From: Candidatus Omnitrophota bacterium
GTDB taxonomy: Bacteria; Omnitrophota; Gorgyraeia; Zapsychrales; Fredricksoniimonadaceae
Assembly: GCA_903861305.1 (NCBI GenBank)
Contig: CAIOTT010000064.1
Location: 1 to 37,721, forward strand
Length of the DNA stretch: 37,721 nt
Direction of reading: 5' to 3'
This document shows, one piece after another, positions 24,613 through 33,130 of this stretch; position 1 is the stretch's first letter; every line of letters starts with the position of its first letter. The position numbers and the translations under genes are program-made. The notes beneath the pieces were generated by a model. That model was not told the origin of the DNA and ran no database searches. It was given only the letters and a program-made list of their open reading frames with translations.

Positions 24613-25482
24613 ATGCCGATCGTTGAACCCGTGATACGGCCGCCTTCGGAAGCGGACAGCTTCCTGTTGCAGGTAACGCTGGGTTGCTCGGCCAACAATT
24701 GTAATTTTTGCGGTGCCTACAAGAATAAACCGTTCGCTGTCAAAGACCCCCGGGAGATCGCGGCGGATATCAAGGCGTATGCCCGCCGGTATAAAGACAC
24801 GCGGCGGGTCTTTCTGATGGATGGCGATGCCCTTGTCCTGGGCAATAACAAGCTTGTCCCTGTTTTAGAACAATTGGATCAGGCTTTCCCGCGGCTTTCC
24901 CGGGTTTCCAGCTACGCTAATGGATTTAATATTTTACGAAAGAGTGACCGTGAACTGGCCGAGCTCCAGGCGCGCAAGCTAAGCCTTGTTTACATGGGCC
25001 TGGAAAGCGGCAGCCAGGCGGTGCTGAGCCGGTGCGGCAAGTCTTCCAGTGTCGAGGAAATGATCACGGCGGTCCACAAGACAGCTGAGGCCGGGATAAA
25101 GTCATCCGTTATCGTCCTGCTGGGCTTAGGCGGCAAGCAACATTCAAAGGAACATGTCAAAGGCACGATCGAGGCGTTGAACAGGATGCAGCCGAGATAC
25201 CTTTCGTTCCTTTCCCTGATGGTCATCCCCGGCACCGCACTGGCGAAAGAGGTCAGGGCCGGTAACTTCAAGGAACTGGATCCGCTGGAGCTGTTAAAAG
25301 AGTCTTATGAAATTATCCATGGGCTGGAGCTCAACAAAACCATTTTCCGGTCGGACCACGCTTCCAATCATCTGGCGCTGGAAGGGGCGTTCCCGAAAGA
25401 CAAAAAGATGCTCTTGAATGCGCTGCAGGCGGCGATCGAGGGGAAAACCGGGCTGAGGCCCGAAATGTTCAGAGGATTGTAA
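24613..25482 (+). CDS. Radical SAM protein with C-x4-C-x2-C cluster motif
   Basis: The 289-residue protein starts with [11 protein letters not shown] (C25, C30, C33). The spacing C-x4-C-x2-C differs from the usual C-x3-C-x2-C but is found in a subgroup of radical SAM proteins that share this short length. Other marks are [25 protein letters not shown] and [11 protein letters not shown] (SAM-binding strands). Substrate unknown. It probably belongs to one transcript with the SUI1 gene before it and the VF530-like gene four bases after its stop. Confidence 0.85.
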   Translation: MPIVEPVIRPPSEADSFLLQVTLGCSANNCNFCGAYKNKPFAVKDPREIAADIKAYARRYKDTRRVFLMDGDALVLGNNKLVPVLEQLDQAFPRLSRVSSYANGFNILRKSDRELAELQARKLSLVYMGLESGSQAVLSRCGKSSSVEEMITAVHKTAEAGIKSSVIVLLGLGGKQHSKEHVKGTIEALNRMQPRYLSFLSLMVIPGTALAKEVRAGNFKELDPLELLKESYEIIHGLELNKTIFRSDHASNHLALEGAFPKDKKMLLNALQAAIEGKTGLRPEMFRGL

Positions 25483-25486
25483 TATT

Positions 25487-25696
25487 GTGGAACACAAAAA
25501 TATAGACCCGCTGCATGGCGTGACGCTCGAAGAGGTCCTGACCCGACTGGTGGCCAAATACGGCTGGGAAGAGATGTCGCGCCGGATCAGGATCAATTGT
25601 TTCGCCAAGGATCCCAGTATCAGGTCCAGCTTGACCTTTCTGCGGCGTACGCCCTGGGCGAGGAAGAAGGTTGAGGACCTTTACTGTCAGGGGTGA
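25487..25696 (+). CDS. VF530/DUF2132 family DNA-binding-like protein
   Basis: The 69-residue protein reads [23 protein letters not shown], then [29 protein letters not shown]. This matches VF530, a short helical family thought from its structure to bind DNA; no clear physiological role is known. It starts with GTG, with AGAGGA 10-16 bases before it. It ends the radical SAM / SUI1 group. Confidence 0.85.
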   Translation: MEHKNIDPLHGVTLEEVLTRLVAKYGWEEMSRRIRINCFAKDPSIRSSLTFLRRTPWARKKVEDLYCQG

Positions 25697-25971
25697 TCGT
25701 TATCCCGAAGCAGGCGATAAAGAGCAGGACGAAGCGTGAAAAGTATATTGCGGAATTTTCCGGTTCGGCCGGAAATTGAAGTATGCAAAAAAAAATATAA
25801 TGTTAATATAAATAAAATTAATTTGTCCTGGAAAGTGCTGTGATAGAAAATAAAGCAATTTTGGATAATAAATAGCCTCCGCTGGCAGGGCGTCCTGCAC
25901 GCGGGGGTTTCTTGTCTGGCGTAAGCTCACAGGACAGCAACGTGTTCAAAAGCCACAATCTGGAGAAACAT
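25697..25971. other. Intergenic region: AT-rich promoter stretch and hairpin
   Basis: The middle (25782-25835) is strongly AT-rich and contains a perfect TATAAT at 25796-25801, although no well-spaced -35 is evident. A hairpin sits at 25876-25910. This is the likely promoter region of the envelope cluster that starts at 25972. Confidence 0.4.
25876..25910 (+). terminator. Hairpin with T-tract before the envelope cluster
   Basis: CCTCCGC (from about 25877) pairs with GCGGGGG (25901-25907) with one wobble; an inner stem CAGG-gcgt-CCTG stacks on it, and TTT follows. It could end the preceding operon, or act in the leader of the envelope cluster. Confidence 0.5.
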
Positions 25972-27597
25972 ATGACGCTGAATAGATGGGCCCTTTTATT
26001 TCTGTTCTCTTTTTGTTTTGTCCAGGCTTACGCGGCGGAGGCTCAGGGACAAACCGTCACCGAGACCATGGCGCCTGAGATCCATGGCTCCCTGGATTCC
26101 TCCCTGACTTACAACAGCGTCAAGGGGAACAACAGCGCCAATTCTTCTCTGACCAAGGGGCTGAATTATCTCGATGTCCTGGGATTATACGGCAACGGGA
26201 AATATAAGGACTTCGATTACAACTTCAATGCCAGCGCAAGGGCTACAGATGACAAGCGCATGGATAACGAAAAATGGTCGATGACCTCCCTTCAGGGGCG
26301 GATCAGCAACAAGACACATACCTTTACCGTCGGCGATGTTTTCGAATCGCTGTCGCAGTATACGCTGAATTCTCAGGTCAAGGGCGCTTCCTATAAGTTG
26401 TCGCCGCAGGGGGGCTTGCTGCCCGAGGTCACCTTGGTCGAGGGGCTTGCGTATCCGCGGTGGGATAATTTTTACGGCGGCAGGGATGAACAGGCCGTCA
26501 AGAAGCAGGTGTCCGGCGTGCGCGTGCGCGAGAATGTGACGGAAAAATTCGCCCTGGGAATGAACACGGTCGCGTCCTCTGACCAAGAACGTTCGCGCAT
26601 CTTCGACAGCGACCAGCTTTATAACAACCACGTTTATTCCCTGGATGCGGAATTCAAGCCTATAGACGGCGTGACCATGACCTCCGAAGGCGCTTTTTCG
26701 AGGACGGTGGAGTCTCCCGCTGCGGGCGTCGAAGATTCCAAATACGGCGGGCGGGCCTACCATGTGGAGATCGTCGGCGACCAGGACCCCAGCAGGGTCA
26801 GCCTGGAATATGAAAAGGTGACCCCGCAATTCCTGACCGTCCTTGGTTCCGCGACCCCAGACAGGGAGAAGGTCAAAACCAAGTGGCGTTACAAGGTGGC
26901 CAAAAATGTGACCATGAACACGGCGTTCTTGACCTACTGGGATGACCTCAACGGACAGAAGAGTTACCGCACCAAACATTATAAGCCCGAGATCGGGTTC
27001 ACGTTCAGGAAGCTTCTGGACCGGCAGTATGCCGTGGCGGATATTTCGTACAAGTTCGACAAGGCCAACGGCGGGGGGTACCGGTCCGGCGACAGTTACA
27101 CAAATTTGAATTACAGGGACAGGTTCTGGCTGCTGGATACGGACAGCAACTTCGGCATGATCGCCTACAGGCAGTCGCCGGGCGTGAACAAGAGCAATGA
27201 GTTCACCTACAATACCACTGTCAGCAGCCGCCATACGGTGGGAGCTTTCGTGCTCAAGCCGTCCATCTATCTGGGAGGATGGAACTCGAAGAATGAGCTT
27301 GCAGCGATTTCAGACAAAGTGTACGAGGAAGCTGTTGGCCTGGGGGTTGATATCCCGAGGGCAAAGATCACCTCGAACATCAAGGCCGGGAAGAACAGGC
27401 TGATAAAGCAGGAGGTCAATACGGGCTCGACCAAGGACTTTGCCAACCTGAATATTTTTTACAGGCCTCCGTTCCTCGCGAAACTGAACCAGGGCATGAT
27501 CTTCCTCAAGGCTTTTGTGAACGATTTCAACGCCGAGAATGTGAATAATTCTTACAGGGAAACCAGTGTCACGATGGGGATGACCCTGGAGTTCTAA
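25972..27597 (+). CDS. Outer-membrane beta-barrel protein
   Basis: The start ATG 25972 follows GGAG. The 541-residue protein has a signal peptide (cut near AYAAEA). The rest is built from alternating polar/hydrophobic strands joined by short Asn/Asp/Gly turns, with many aromatic residues at strand ends. Examples are KYKDFDYNFNASARATD, TVSSRHTVGAFVLKPSIYLGGW and TSVTMGMTLEF. The last residue is Phe, as in the C-terminal signal read by the BAM machine. No named porin or usher family is recognised. It is followed 13 bases later by an exported protein, so it probably works as part of that cluster. Confidence 0.7.
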   Translation: MTLNRWALLFLFSFCFVQAYAAEAQGQTVTETMAPEIHGSLDSSLTYNSVKGNNSANSSLTKGLNYLDVLGLYGNGKYKDFDYNFNASARATDDKRMDNEKWSMTSLQGRISNKTHTFTVGDVFESLSQYTLNSQVKGASYKLSPQGGLLPEVTLVEGLAYPRWDNFYGGRDEQAVKKQVSGVRVRENVTEKFALGMNTVASSDQERSRIFDSDQLYNNHVYSLDAEFKPIDGVTMTSEGAFSRTVESPAAGVEDSKYGGRAYHVEIVGDQDPSRVSLEYEKVTPQFLTVLGSATPDREKVKTKWRYKVAKNVTMNTAFLTYWDDLNGQKSYRTKHYKPEIGFTFRKLLDRQYAVADISYKFDKANGGGYRSGDSYTNLNYRDRFWLLDTDSNFGMIAYRQSPGVNKSNEFTYNTTVSSRHTVGAFVLKPSIYLGGWNSKNELAAISDKVYEEAVGLGVDIPRAKITSNIKAGKNRLIKQEVNTGSTKDFANLNIFYRPPFLAKLNQGMIFLKAFVNDFNAENVNNSYRETSVTMGMTLEF

Positions 27598-27610
27598 AAA
27601 AGGGGGAGAT

Positions 27611-28981
27611 GTGAAGAAAATAACTTTGGTCCTGTTGTTGCTGATATCTTCGATGTTTTTGTTCCCGGCGCCGTCATCGGCCAAATGGTGGCTCTTCGGC
27701 AAGTCCGGCGGCGAGGTCGGGATCGCGTATTTGTATTTGAACAATATGTCCTACGAGGAGGCCGGGCGCAAGGCCGTGCTTTTCAAGGAATCGATGGCCG
27801 ACGGCCTGATCCATATTAAAGGCAAGGCCGCGGTGGGCAAGGGGACCATCGGCAGCGTGAGGGTCACGGTCGATAACAAGGAGAACTGGCAGGAGGCCAA
27901 GCTTGCCGACAACGGCACGTTTGAATTCAGTTTCAAGCCGGATATCGACAAGAGCTATGTTTTTTATATCGAGGCGACGGACACGGCAGGAAAAGTGAAT
28001 GATGTCGAGGCGACCCGCAAGGAAGTCGTTGTGTCACAGCAGAACTTCACGCAGGCCGTTAAAGAAGCGCTCGACAAGATGATCGCCGCCTACGCGGCCG
28101 AGGACCCGTCGGCCTTCATGGCGCTCGTCAGCGAGGACTTCTCCGGCGATAAAGTGATGCTCGATCGGGCCATTCGCAGTGATTTCAGCGTTTTTGACAA
28201 TATCCAGCTGACCTATGCCATCAATGCCGTCGTGGCGGACGCGAAGGGCAGGATCGCGGTCTCCATCCAGTTCAACAGGAGCGTGGTCTCATCCAAGAGC
28301 GGCAGTGCCCTGACGGACCGCGGGACGACCGAATTCATCTTTTCCATGGGAGAAAAAGGGCCTCAGGTCTACAGCATGAAGAACCCTCTGATCTTCGGGT
28401 TGAGCGACGCGCAGAATGTGGCGCAGGGAACGGTCCAGTCCACGACGAATGGCCCGACGCTCGTTGTGGGTTCGACTGGCGATGCCCAGACGCTGCCTTT
28501 CAAAGACGCGATCAGTTTTATCAATAACGGCGGCAGCACGACCACGCCTCCCGAGTCAGGGACCGTAACATTGACGCAAAGGAATATTGTTAATGACTTT
28601 GATACGCTTGAATTTTCTTCCGGGAGCGTACAGGGTGAGGCGGGTTTGCATCCTGTAACGGGCGATATAGGGGCCAAGTGCGCCTGTAATCATCCGCTTA
28701 TCATTTTTAAAGACGGAATGAAGCATAAGGATCTCGGTGCCGGCTCTATCGACAGCATTACCGAAGTCCCTGATGAATCAACGTATTCCGGTGGCGATGA
28801 CATCAATATAGCGGAGGATGAAATATTCGCGCTATATCTTCCCAATGGGAAATATGCCTTGTTCCGGGTTTCCAGCAGCACCTTCATCGCCGCCCCTTGC
28901 GGGCCAGGGGGATGTTCCAATCCTGCTCATATCGTTATGCAGTATAAATATCAGCCGGATGGTTCGAAGAATTTCAATTGA
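27611..28981 (+). CDS. Exported protein with Ig-like and NTF2-like domains
   Basis: GTG start with AAAAAGGGGGAG before it. The 456-residue protein has a signal peptide (SSA-KWWLFG). An Ig-like beta domain (about 60-135) ends in YIEATDTAGKVND, typical of bacterial Ig repeats. A cystatin/NTF2-like fold (about 145-275) begins VKEALDKMIAAYAAEDPSAF. A Thr/Ser-rich linker (TTTPPESGT) and a C-terminal domain with four Cys (CACNH, PCGPGGC) complete it. The NTF2-like unit resembles the last domain of the next protein. Function unknown; likely periplasmic or surface-bound. Confidence 0.65.
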   Translation: MKKITLVLLLLISSMFLFPAPSSAKWWLFGKSGGEVGIAYLYLNNMSYEEAGRKAVLFKESMADGLIHIKGKAAVGKGTIGSVRVTVDNKENWQEAKLADNGTFEFSFKPDIDKSYVFYIEATDTAGKVNDVEATRKEVVVSQQNFTQAVKEALDKMIAAYAAEDPSAFMALVSEDFSGDKVMLDRAIRSDFSVFDNIQLTYAINAVVADAKGRIAVSIQFNRSVVSSKSGSALTDRGTTEFIFSMGEKGPQVYSMKNPLIFGLSDAQNVAQGTVQSTTNGPTLVVGSTGDAQTLPFKDAISFINNGGSTTTPPESGTVTLTQRNIVNDFDTLEFSSGSVQGEAGLHPVTGDIGAKCACNHPLIIFKDGMKHKDLGAGSIDSITEVPDESTYSGGDDINIAEDEIFALYLPNGKYALFRVSSSTFIAAPCGPGGCSNPAHIVMQYKYQPDGSKNFN

Positions 28982-28993
28982 TCGGATGTGTCC

Positions 28994-31900
28994 ATGTCAA
29001 CAGCAAGGCATTCATTCCTTAAGCTTGCGCTGCCGGTGGTCTTGTGTGTCGCCGGTATCGCCTTCCCCGGCGGGACGGCCTGTGCCGATACCCTCGAGGA
29101 CCTCACGGCCAATGTCGAGCAGTTCAGAACGATGGCATCCAAGCGTGCCGATGCCGCGATCCAGGCGGCGAACGCCTGGAAAGCCAGTCCTTCCCGCCTG
29201 AATCAGGAAAAATACAACCGTGCCCTCGATGAGATGCAGCGGAGCTACGCGACCCTTGATCAGATCAAGAAAGCCGTCAAGGATGCCCAGCAGGCGAATT
29301 CTTCCTGGAACATGGCGCTTCAAACCCTTTTGGGAAGCTGCGATGATGTGGTGAATGCCACGGCCCCTGCGTTGAATGCCATTGGAGGGAAGATCTCGGA
29401 TGCTTCCACCTGGCTTTTCGGCACCACGGATGACGTGGTCTTCGGAGCGAACTGGAAAGCGATCAATGAGCAATACAATGCCATGCATGAGAAGTATCAG
29501 AAGATCATGGAACGCAAGCAGAAGCTGATGGAAAAGCCCGGGAACGAAGCCGAAGCCCTGGCCATCAAGAAGGAGATCGAGGACATGCGGGTGAGGTACG
29601 AGAGCCTGCGCAAGACCATCAGGACCGAACAGCGCAATGTGGGTTTTGGCGCCACGTTCTTCGGCGAAGAATATCTGGGGAGGTATATCCAGTCGATAAC
29701 GGAGAATTTTGATCCGGTGAATATGTTCATGAACGCGTTCACCGGGAACATTAAGCTGATCTACGACGTGTTCCGGCCCGGCATGCTGCTTGAGATGGGC
29801 GGCAAATACCTCAAGGGGAAGGGCGGCAATCTGACGCCCCAGATCCACGATGCGCTCGTGAAGGATGTCATGGGCATGACGGGGTCGAGCACAAGCGAGC
29901 AGGTCCAGGGCAGTGCGACAAACTGGGTCCAGGGCAAGATCACGGACAAGGCCCAGGAACAGATGATCAAGCAGATGGAGAAACAGCTCGGCGAGAAGAT
30001 CAAGAACCTCAAAGATCCGATCATGAACACGGTCCGCGGCAAGCTCGAAGGGGAGATGAAGGATGAGGCGATGGCCTATATTTCAAAGCTCCCTTACGAC
30101 AAGCTTCCCGGCACTGCTGCCGGGGGTGTGGAAGCCGCGATGGATGGCTATTTCAAGAACCAGGCGGTCCGTCAGAAATGGATGAAAAAACTTGAAGAGA
30201 GCACGGCCAAGGAGATCGAGAAGATAACCGAGATCAATATCAAGGGGGCCGGCAAGAATTTGTCCAGCAAGCTGGGCCCTATAGGCAACATCAATGATGT
30301 TTTTTATGAATGCCTGACCATTTATACCAGTTCCCCGTATCTTGACACGGTCCTTTCCGCGGCCAATACCCTGGCGGGGAAGATCCGCGCCCGTTATCAG
30401 GAAAAGAAGATCGACAGTTATGAACAGACCGAGGACGAATACCTCAATTCGGTATGGGAAGCCGAATGGGGGAGCATGGGCAAGAACGGCAAAGAAACGA
30501 TGGCGGACGCCTTGAAGAAGGACCAGGATAATGAGGCGGCCCGAAAAGGGGCCGTCGACCTTGGGAAAAAGAATGATGGCGAGGAAAAAGCCCAGGAAGC
30601 ACAACAGGAGAGCCGTGAGTATCAGAGCCCCGGTGATGTCGCCGCTGTCCTTGCCGGTGTTGCCGAGAACCTTGAAAAAGAACTGAACAATAATTCGATC
30701 CTTGCGGCCGATGCGCTCACGACGTTCAACAGCACGATCCAGCTCGGAGAGGAATCCCTGAAGCTGACGGAAAGCCATAATAATTTTGCTTTTGGAGAGA
30801 AGCATAAAGTGTTCAAGGAAGCGCGTGAGGCAGAAATAGCAAGTATCAATATGGGGAGCCCCAATCCAACTTTCCATCATATAGATTTTCCATCCTGGGA
30901 CCAACGGCATATGGGGAGTGACGAATGGAACGCGCTTCCCCGCGCGCAAAAAGATGCTTTGAACACGCAATATTTTGCTTATCTCGCGGCAGTTAAGGCG
31001 GTAAATGCCCGCCTGGCCGAGGCTAACGCCAGGAATGAAGCGCAGTATGCAGGCCTGGATAAGGACTATGCCCAATATGCGACGGCTGTGGCGGACGCAA
31101 GGGCCAAGCTTGGCGGTGAGGCGGCGAAATGGAAGACGGAATTCGTGAAGAACGGCAGCGACGTCTTCGAACAGGTCAAGAAGGTTTTGGACAAAGAAAA
31201 TGATGTCTTAAAACAGCAAGGCAGCGGTGTATTCGGCAATATTCCGGTAGCTTCTTATCCTGAGCTTAAAGGCGTAGAAAGGATCACGGACCTCCTTAAA
31301 GTCCAGGGTGATTTTATCGCCACCCTCTCGAAGGGGAACCTGGATTTCTCGGGCTTGATCCAGGCGATGCGTGACCTTGAGAAAGCGCAGCAGGCAAATT
31401 TATCCATCATGGAAAATGCGTCGAACAACGCTGATAGCGAAGCCGAAAAGATCTACGCGGCTTATGCCAATGTGGCTGAAGAAGCCCAATTGATCCTGGA
31501 TACTAAAGGTGCCTGGGGGGATCTTTATGCCCTCATGTCCAGAGACGATGTCTTTATGGGGATGATCCATGAGGAGAAGGTCATAACCCCGCTTGAAGCC
31601 CGCGGCAAGATCTATAATGATGATATGGCTTTCAAGGATGCGGTCGAAAATTGGAAGAACGAGCTTGGGAAGTTTGCAACACATTATGACCTGGATTCTT
31701 TGGGCGAGTTCAGCGCCGCGCTTGCAGATTATCCGAAAGCGGTCCAGGAGGTGAGGCGCATCCAGGAAGAGATCGGGTCGGATGCGGCCCGTCGCAACAG
31801 TGTGCTGCAGTCGGGATATTTCATCTTAAAGAACAATACCGGCAATCTGACGTCAAATGACGAAAAGCTTCTGGCTTATCTTGTTTCCCAGTTCAATTCG

Positions 31901-32977
31901 GCCACCCATGATTATAAAGCGCCGCAGATCACCCTGGCCGTCTGGCTTCGCAATTCCAAGAAGAGCGCCGAGGATGTCAAACAGCTCCTGGAGAGATTGG
32001 TGAAGCCGCAGGACCTTCGCAAGGCCATCGGGATCTATACGAATTCGCTGGAGGACGCGTTTTCAGCAGCTGACAAATATGGCCCGGCCATTGAACGCGG
32101 GTATCAGGCCCTGGCAGGTCCGTTCCCGGGTTTCGGCGAGAGCGGCTACAGCCTGGCGGCATATTTATCTGAGCCCCTGTTATCGAGCAACAGTTCTCTG
32201 GCCATGAAGGAAGATCGTGAACTGCTGGAGGTCCTCAAGAACCTTGAGGACGGGATCAACGCCCTTCCGCCGTTATTCGCCAGGCTGGACGCGGAGATCC
32301 AAGCGAATAAGCAGGACATGATCACGTATTACAAGCAGATCATAGGCGTGGGCAGCAAGGACCTGCCTGAGATCGAAAAGAAGATAGACGCAGGCGATGG
32401 GAAAGAGGCGCAGCGGCTGTTCACGGAAATGCAGGCAGAATTCCCGCCGTTGCCGGAAAGGCTTCCATATATCGAAGCGGCCTGGAACGCGAACAACCTG
32501 GGGATGGGCAAAGAGATGGAGCAGCATCAGCTGCGGATGAGTTCTGTGGCGGGCCGGCTGCGTGTCATGGCAACCGAGGGCGAAGGCGTTACGGATCATA
32601 CAGCGCAGATCCAGGACCTTTACAGCAAGTTCAGCGAAGCCTACAATGCGAAAAATGAGTCGGGGGTCGTGAGTTTCCTTGGTGACGACTGGTCAGCCGG
32701 CGACGGGACGACATTGTCCGATATGATGGACAACCTGTACCGGAATTTCAATATGTATGATGAGATCAAGTTCAGCCTGCAGGGGCTTAAGATCGAAAAG
32801 ACGCGCGACGCCTCAAAGTTCATTGTCAGCTATGATGTGGTGATCGTCAGCAGGATGTATGCCAAGAACCTCAAGCATGAAGAGAAATCCGGCGTGAGGG
32901 AGGAAGTGGCCATAGACCGTACCGGCAAAGCCCGGATCACCCGGACATTGTCAGGCAGTTTCTGGTATGTCCAGTGA
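28994..32977 (+). CDS. Large exported helical protein with C-terminal NTF2-like domain
   Basis: About 1327 residues. A signal peptide is cut near ACA-DTLE. The body is almost wholly helical and charged, with long heptad stretches (for example QKIMERKQKLMEK and EAEALAIKKEIEDMRVR), which suggests coiled coils. The last 130 residues (from TAQIQDLYSKFSEAYNAKNE) look like an NTF2-like domain related to that of the previous gene. No enzyme motif was found. ATG 28994 is taken; a GTG at 28988 is in frame. It closes a three-gene cluster of exported proteins with a barrel at its head. Confidence 0.65.
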   Translation: MSTARHSFLKLALPVVLCVAGIAFPGGTACADTLEDLTANVEQFRTMASKRADAAIQAANAWKASPSRLNQEKYNRALDEMQRSYATLDQIKKAVKDAQQANSSWNMALQTLLGSCDDVVNATAPALNAIGGKISDASTWLFGTTDDVVFGANWKAINEQYNAMHEKYQKIMERKQKLMEKPGNEAEALAIKKEIEDMRVRYESLRKTIRTEQRNVGFGATFFGEEYLGRYIQSITENFDPVNMFMNAFTGNIKLIYDVFRPGMLLEMGGKYLKGKGGNLTPQIHDALVKDVMGMTGSSTSEQVQGSATNWVQGKITDKAQEQMIKQMEKQLGEKIKNLKDPIMNTVRGKLEGEMKDEAMAYISKLPYDKLPGTAAGGVEAAMDGYFKNQAVRQKWMKKLEESTAKEIEKITEINIKGAGKNLSSKLGPIGNINDVFYECLTIYTSSPYLDTVLSAANTLAGKIRARYQEKKIDSYEQTEDEYLNSVWEAEWGSMGKNGKETMADALKKDQDNEAARKGAVDLGKKNDGEEKAQEAQQESREYQSPGDVAAVLAGVAENLEKELNNNSILAADALTTFNSTIQLGEESLKLTESHNNFAFGEKHKVFKEAREAEIASINMGSPNPTFHHIDFPSWDQRHMGSDEWNALPRAQKDALNTQYFAYLAAVKAVNARLAEANARNEAQYAGLDKDYAQYATAVADARAKLGGEAAKWKTEFVKNGSDVFEQVKKVLDKENDVLKQQGSGVFGNIPVASYPELKGVERITDLLKVQGDFIATLSKGNLDFSGLIQAMRDLEKAQQANLSIMENASNNADSEAEKIYAAYANVAEEAQLILDTKGAWGDLYALMSRDDVFMGMIHEEKVITPLEARGKIYNDDMAFKDAVENWKNELGKFATHYDLDSLGEFSAALADYPKAVQEVRRIQEEIGSDAARRNSVLQSGYFILKNNTGNLTSNDEKLLAYLVSQFNSATHDYKAPQITLAVWLRNSKKSAEDVKQLLERLVKPQDLRKAIGIYTNSLEDAFSAADKYGPAIERGYQALAGPFPGFGESGYSLAAYLSEPLLSSNSSLAMKEDRELLEVLKNLEDGINALPPLFARLDAEIQANKQDMITYYKQIIGVGSKDLPEIEKKIDAGDGKEAQRLFTEMQAEFPPLPERLPYIEAAWNANNLGMGKEMEQHQLRMSSVAGRLRVMATEGEGVTDHTAQIQDLYSKFSEAYNAKNESGVVSFLGDDWSAGDGTTLSDMMDNLYRNFNMYDEIKFSLQGLKIEKTRDASKFIVSYDVVIVSRMYAKNLKHEEKSGVREEVAIDRTGKARITRTLSGSFWYVQ

Positions 32978-33090
32978 ACGCCGGCCCCGATAGCGTTGAT
33001 CCGTAAGGAACATTTCTTTCCCGCCTTTCTCAGCAAGTGCACTTCTTCCAAGGCAGCCGCCACGGAACGTTGACGCGCCTTCCCCCCGCC

Positions 33091-33120
33091 TTGTTATATA
33101 AGACATATATATGTTATGAT
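33091..33120 (+). promoter_or_regulatory. Extended -10 promoter of the third modular giant
   Basis: TTGTTA (33091-33096), 18 bases, then TATGAT (33115-33120) with TG before the -10. The -10 overlaps the ATG at 33116, so the usable start is downstream, probably 33131. Confidence 0.45.
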
Positions 33121-33130
33121 TTTTAGGTGG

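Noticed and set aside
26185-27234. Reverse-strand open frame of 349 codons over the beta-barrel gene
   Set aside because: Sense strand has a signal peptide, strand pattern and C-terminal Phe; the antisense frame shows none of these.
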